In this document: positions 57,469 through 60,005 of the stretch, piece by piece
Layout: each line of letters opens with the position of its first letter
Position numbering within the stretch: position 1 is the first letter of the stretch
Assembly: GCA_015065065.1 (NCBI GenBank)
Contig: SVQX01000006.1
Location: forward strand, 1 to 60,005
Length of the DNA: 60,005 nucleotides
Source: Oscillospiraceae bacterium
Lineage (GTDB): Bacteria; Bacillota; Clostridia; Oscillospirales; CAG-272
Reading direction: 5' to 3'
The notes under the pieces: generated by a model
What the model was told of the DNA's origin: nothing
Seen by the model: the letters and a program-made list of their open reading frames with translations, nothing else
Databases searched by the model: none
Program-made: the position numbers and the translations under genes

Positions 57469-58638
57469 ATGGCACAGGAAAAAATGGATGCAGGTCTTGA
57501 CTATGAGGTCAAGGAGGAAAAGGTGATCGACGCCGCAAAGAAGCTCCGCATTGGCATTATCGGATGCGGCTGGATCGCAGAATCTCACATCAGATCCTAC
57601 AAGCGCATGCCCGACGTCGAGATAGTTGCAGGGTGCGACCTTATCCCCGGCAAGGCGCAAGCCTTCATGGAAAAGTTTGAAATAGAGGGTGCAAAAACTG
57701 ATTATGCGTCACACAAGGAAATGCTTGATGACGAAAGCCTTGCTCTTGACGCGGTTTCCATTTGTACCTACAACCGTCAGCACGCGCTTCCCACCATTTA
57801 CGCGCTGAAAAAGGGAGTTCACGTAATGCTGGAAAAGCCGTTTACCGTAACTCTTGACGAGGCTATTGAGGTAATGAAGGCGGAGAAGGAGAGCGGAAAG
57901 ATTCTCTCCATCGGCTTCCAGCCTCGGCTTGATGCCAATATGCAGATGATAAAAAAGATAGTTGACTCGGGCGAGCTTGGCAAGATATACTATATCCAAA
58001 CAGGCGGCGGACGTCGCAGAGGCATCCCCACGCCCTTCGGCACTACCTTTATTGAGGATAAGACCGCGGGACTCGGCGCGCTTGCCGATATCGGATGCTA
58101 CTCGCTCGATATGGTGCTGAACGCTATCGGTTATCCGAAGCCCCTCACCGTAACGGGATATAAAAGCAATTTCTTTGGTAAGGATCCCGATACCTATCCC
58201 AATCATCCCGAATACGCGGAGCTGTTCGGCGTTGACGATTTCGCCGCGGCGTTCATTCGTCTGGAGGGAGGCATTGTTCTTGACTTCCGTATCGCGTGGG
58301 CAATGAATATCGACACCCCCGGTGACACGGTTATTCTCGGTACGAAGGGCGGCTTGCGTATTCCTTCCACCGAGTGCTGGAACGGCTCGGTCGGCGGACC
58401 TATGAAAATATATAAGACTATTGGCGGCATCAATATGGAAACGGAGGTTCCGCTTGCAAAGGCTGACGGTGTTTCTCTCTTTGACAAAAAGATCCGCAGC
58501 TTCCTTGACGCAATCAAGAACAACGGCACCGCCCCCGTCCCCTCGTCGCAGATCGTATACAATCAAGCTATTCTTGACGGTATTGCAAAGAGCGCCGAGC
58601 TTGGACACGAGGTCGAAATACGAATTCCTACGGTTTGA
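57469..58638 (+). CDS. Gfo/Idh/MocA-family NAD(P)-dependent oxidoreductase
   Basis: The 389-aa dehydrogenase has the Rossmann motif GIIGCGWIAESH (residues 25-36) after an extended N-terminus, the EKP motif VMLEKPFTVT near 118, and GALADIGCYSLDMVLNAIG near 203, where the catalytic-region residues lie. The family oxidises sugar hydroxyls or related groups. AAAAGGAGAAC precedes the ATG. It follows the epimerase and ends in a terminator. Confidence 0.9.
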   Translation: MAQEKMDAGLDYEVKEEKVIDAAKKLRIGIIGCGWIAESHIRSYKRMPDVEIVAGCDLIPGKAQAFMEKFEIEGAKTDYASHKEMLDDESLALDAVSICTYNRQHALPTIYALKKGVHVMLEKPFTVTLDEAIEVMKAEKESGKILSIGFQPRLDANMQMIKKIVDSGELGKIYYIQTGGGRRRGIPTPFGTTFIEDKTAGLGALADIGCYSLDMVLNAIGYPKPLTVTGYKSNFFGKDPDTYPNHPEYAELFGVDDFAAAFIRLEGGIVLDFRIAWAMNIDTPGDTVILGTKGGLRIPSTECWNGSVGGPMKIYKTIGGINMETEVPLAKADGVSLFDKKIRSFLDAIKNNGTAPVPSSQIVYNQAILDGIAKSAELGHEVEIRIPTV

Positions 58639-58659
58639 TTTCAGGCATAAAGCAAAGGT

Positions 58660-58690
58660 AGCAGGGGTGCTTCGGCGCTCCTGCTTTTTT
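58660..58690 (+). terminator. Terminator after the oxidoreductase gene
   Basis: AGCAGGGGTGC (58660-58670) pairs with GCGCTCCTGCT (58675-58685), loop TTCG, followed by TTTTTT. Confidence 0.9.
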
Positions 58691-58772
58691 ACATTATATT
58701 ATAAACGCGAAAAATTGCGGCTTGTGCGCAAAAATACTTAATATATTTCTGCATTTTTGTTGAAAACAACCT

Positions 58773-58801
58773 TTGAAAAAAATGGGATTTTGTGATAGAA
58801 T
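58773..58801 (+). promoter_or_regulatory. Promoter of the small KOW-like gene
   Basis: TTGAAA (58773-58778) and TAGAAT (58796-58801), 17-base spacing, about 45 bases before the ATG. Confidence 0.6.
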
Positions 58802-58846
58802 ATTACTATACTTGGGTAAATATCACCAAACGTAGGGAGGGACAAA

Positions 58847-59161
58847 ATGAAAGTATATCACGTGAGATTTGGAAAAGGCGTTGTTACGGCAAACGAGGGC
58901 GGAAAAATAACCGTGGCTTTTGAAGATCCTGAGGTGGGGGAAAAGCGTTTTGCATATCCCGATGCTTTCGAAGCCTTTTTGCGCTGTGAGGATGATGCGG
59001 AGCAGAAAAAGGCGATGAAGCTTTTGGAGGCAAAAAGATCCTTGCTTGCATTGGCACAGGCAAAGCGGCAGGAGGATGAGAACGCGCGTATACGCGAGCT
59101 TGCTGCCGCATCCGAAAAAAAGATAAAGAGAACCCCACGAGCCAAAAAGTCGAGCAGTTAA
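58847..59161 (+). CDS. Small protein with a KOW/Tudor-like N-terminus, function unknown
   Basis: The 104-aa protein begins with a beta-barrel-like segment (HVRFGKGVVTANEGGKITVAFED..., residues 4-30, then GEKRFAYPDAF near 31-41), similar to the short domain found at the C-terminus of UvrD/PcrA helicases and in many clostridial proteins. A charged helical, basic tail follows (KAMKLLEAKRS... KKIKRTPRAKKSSS), which may bind nucleic acid. GGGAGGGA precedes the ATG. It lies 458 bases before 16S rRNA, on the same strand. Confidence 0.7.
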   Translation: MKVYHVRFGKGVVTANEGGKITVAFEDPEVGEKRFAYPDAFEAFLRCEDDAEQKKAMKLLEAKRSLLALAQAKRQEDENARIRELAAASEKKIKRTPRAKKSSS

Positions 59162-59267
59162 GCCTCTGTGTGTATTGCACGAATGATTCCCTCAAAAATT
59201 GTAACAAATGACGAAAGAGGGGATAAAAAGATGTGCAAAAAATGTGAAGGATTTTTGGAAAAAGATG

Positions 59268-59296
59268 TTGACAAGGGAAGTGGAATGTGGTATAAT
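59268..59296 (+). promoter_or_regulatory. rrn promoter P1
   Basis: TTGACA (59268-59273) and TATAAT (59291-59296), both perfect, 17-base spacing, with GTGG just before the -10 box. Confidence 0.88.
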
Positions 59297-59368
59297 AATC
59301 AAGCTGTCCGCTTGAGTGGCAGCGCAAAAGTTTTTTGAAAAAAGTCAAAAAAACTTTAAGAAAACCTA

Positions 59369-59397
59369 TTGACAAGTTGAAGAGACTGTGGTATAAT
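59369..59397 (+). promoter_or_regulatory. rrn promoter P2
   Basis: TTGACA (59369-59374) and TATAAT (59392-59397), both perfect, 17-base spacing, again preceded by GTGG. P1 and P2 are 101 bases apart, the tandem arrangement usual for rRNA operons. The leader from 59405 to 59618 contains TTGACAACTGAACAACAGGA (59448), common in clostridial rrn leaders. Confidence 0.88.
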
Positions 59398-59618
59398 AGG
59401 CGAGTCGCGCCGAGAGTGGGAGTCCTTGAGGCAAGCGGCGATCGATCATTGACAACTGAACAACAGGAGAAGAAGTACAAGCGAAAAAGCAAGTGCGAAA
59501 TCTCAAATTTCTTTGAAGAAAAGAAGCTTCTAAAATCAGAAGCATACTCGAAAAAAGTAAAAAGAGCCAAAAACAGCTCGACAAGGTTTCAACACCCTGA
59601 GGGGTGATGAGATATAAT

Positions 59619-60005
<387 letters not shown>

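Overview
The window looks like a chromosomal segment of a Gram-positive anaerobe of class Clostridia (Eubacteriales/Oscillospirales-like). The reasons are strong AAGGAGG ribosome binding sites, TTGACA-17-TATAAT promoters, T-box, FMN, preQ1-I and probable THF riboswitches, pyruvate:ferredoxin oxidoreductase, rubrerythrin, ECF-type vitamin transporters, and a partial 16S rRNA gene with a clostridial-type 5' end. Species cannot be named from sequence alone. Most of the window is core genome; no phage, plasmid, CRISPR array or transposase gene is visible.

Layout. 1-5240: end of a membrane-anchored protein, then the str operon (rpsL-rpsG-fusA-tuf) behind a consensus promoter. 5290-8000: FMN riboswitch with ribU, a small membrane protein and metK. 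8100-11540: structured leader with a small membrane protein, then recD2 and comF. 11560-13400: mreB-like gene and a preQ1-I controlled queT-family transporter. 13420-18874: heterodimeric ABC exporter (second subunit broken by an in-frame TAG), adenosine deaminase and an amidohydrolase. 18912-26824: leucine-type T-box operon holding a LeuA-like protein without the metal-binding HxH, a TIM-barrel/acyl-CoA synthetase fusion, and PFOR. 26825-28960: hairpin-rich noncoding DNA, DtxR regulator, rubrerythrin and a long structured repeat. 28964-31128 (minus): nitrilase/GDPD fusion and rpsT. 31339-39390: rpoB-rpoC. 39390-39980: repeats, including a 29-bp perfect inverted-repeat element. 39981-44283 (minus): yicC-remA-rpoZ-priA. 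44303-46450 (minus): folT-folC behind a probable THF riboswitch. 46481-48571: MATE pump and HD hydrolase. 48620-54087 (minus): a glycan-related operon (frameshifted beta-propeller-like protein, GH78 rhamnosidase, duplicated-domain lipoprotein). 54298-55764 (minus): PurF paralogue with Ser in place of the catalytic Cys. 56064-58690: Thr-rich lipoprotein, then a TIM-barrel epimerase and a Gfo/Idh/MocA oxidoreductase. 58773-end: small KOW-like protein, tandem rrn promoters and the first 387 nt of 16S rRNA.

The most unusual items are the T-box operon with its divergent LeuA and fused synthetase, the amber codon exactly at the TMD/NBD boundary of an ABC exporter, a leader RNA upstream of a 115-aa protein with two competing pairings over its start site, the nitrilase-GDPD fusion, an S12 with Arg at the classical streptomycin-resistance position, and families of structured repeats (some with compensatory changes) placed between convergent gene ends.
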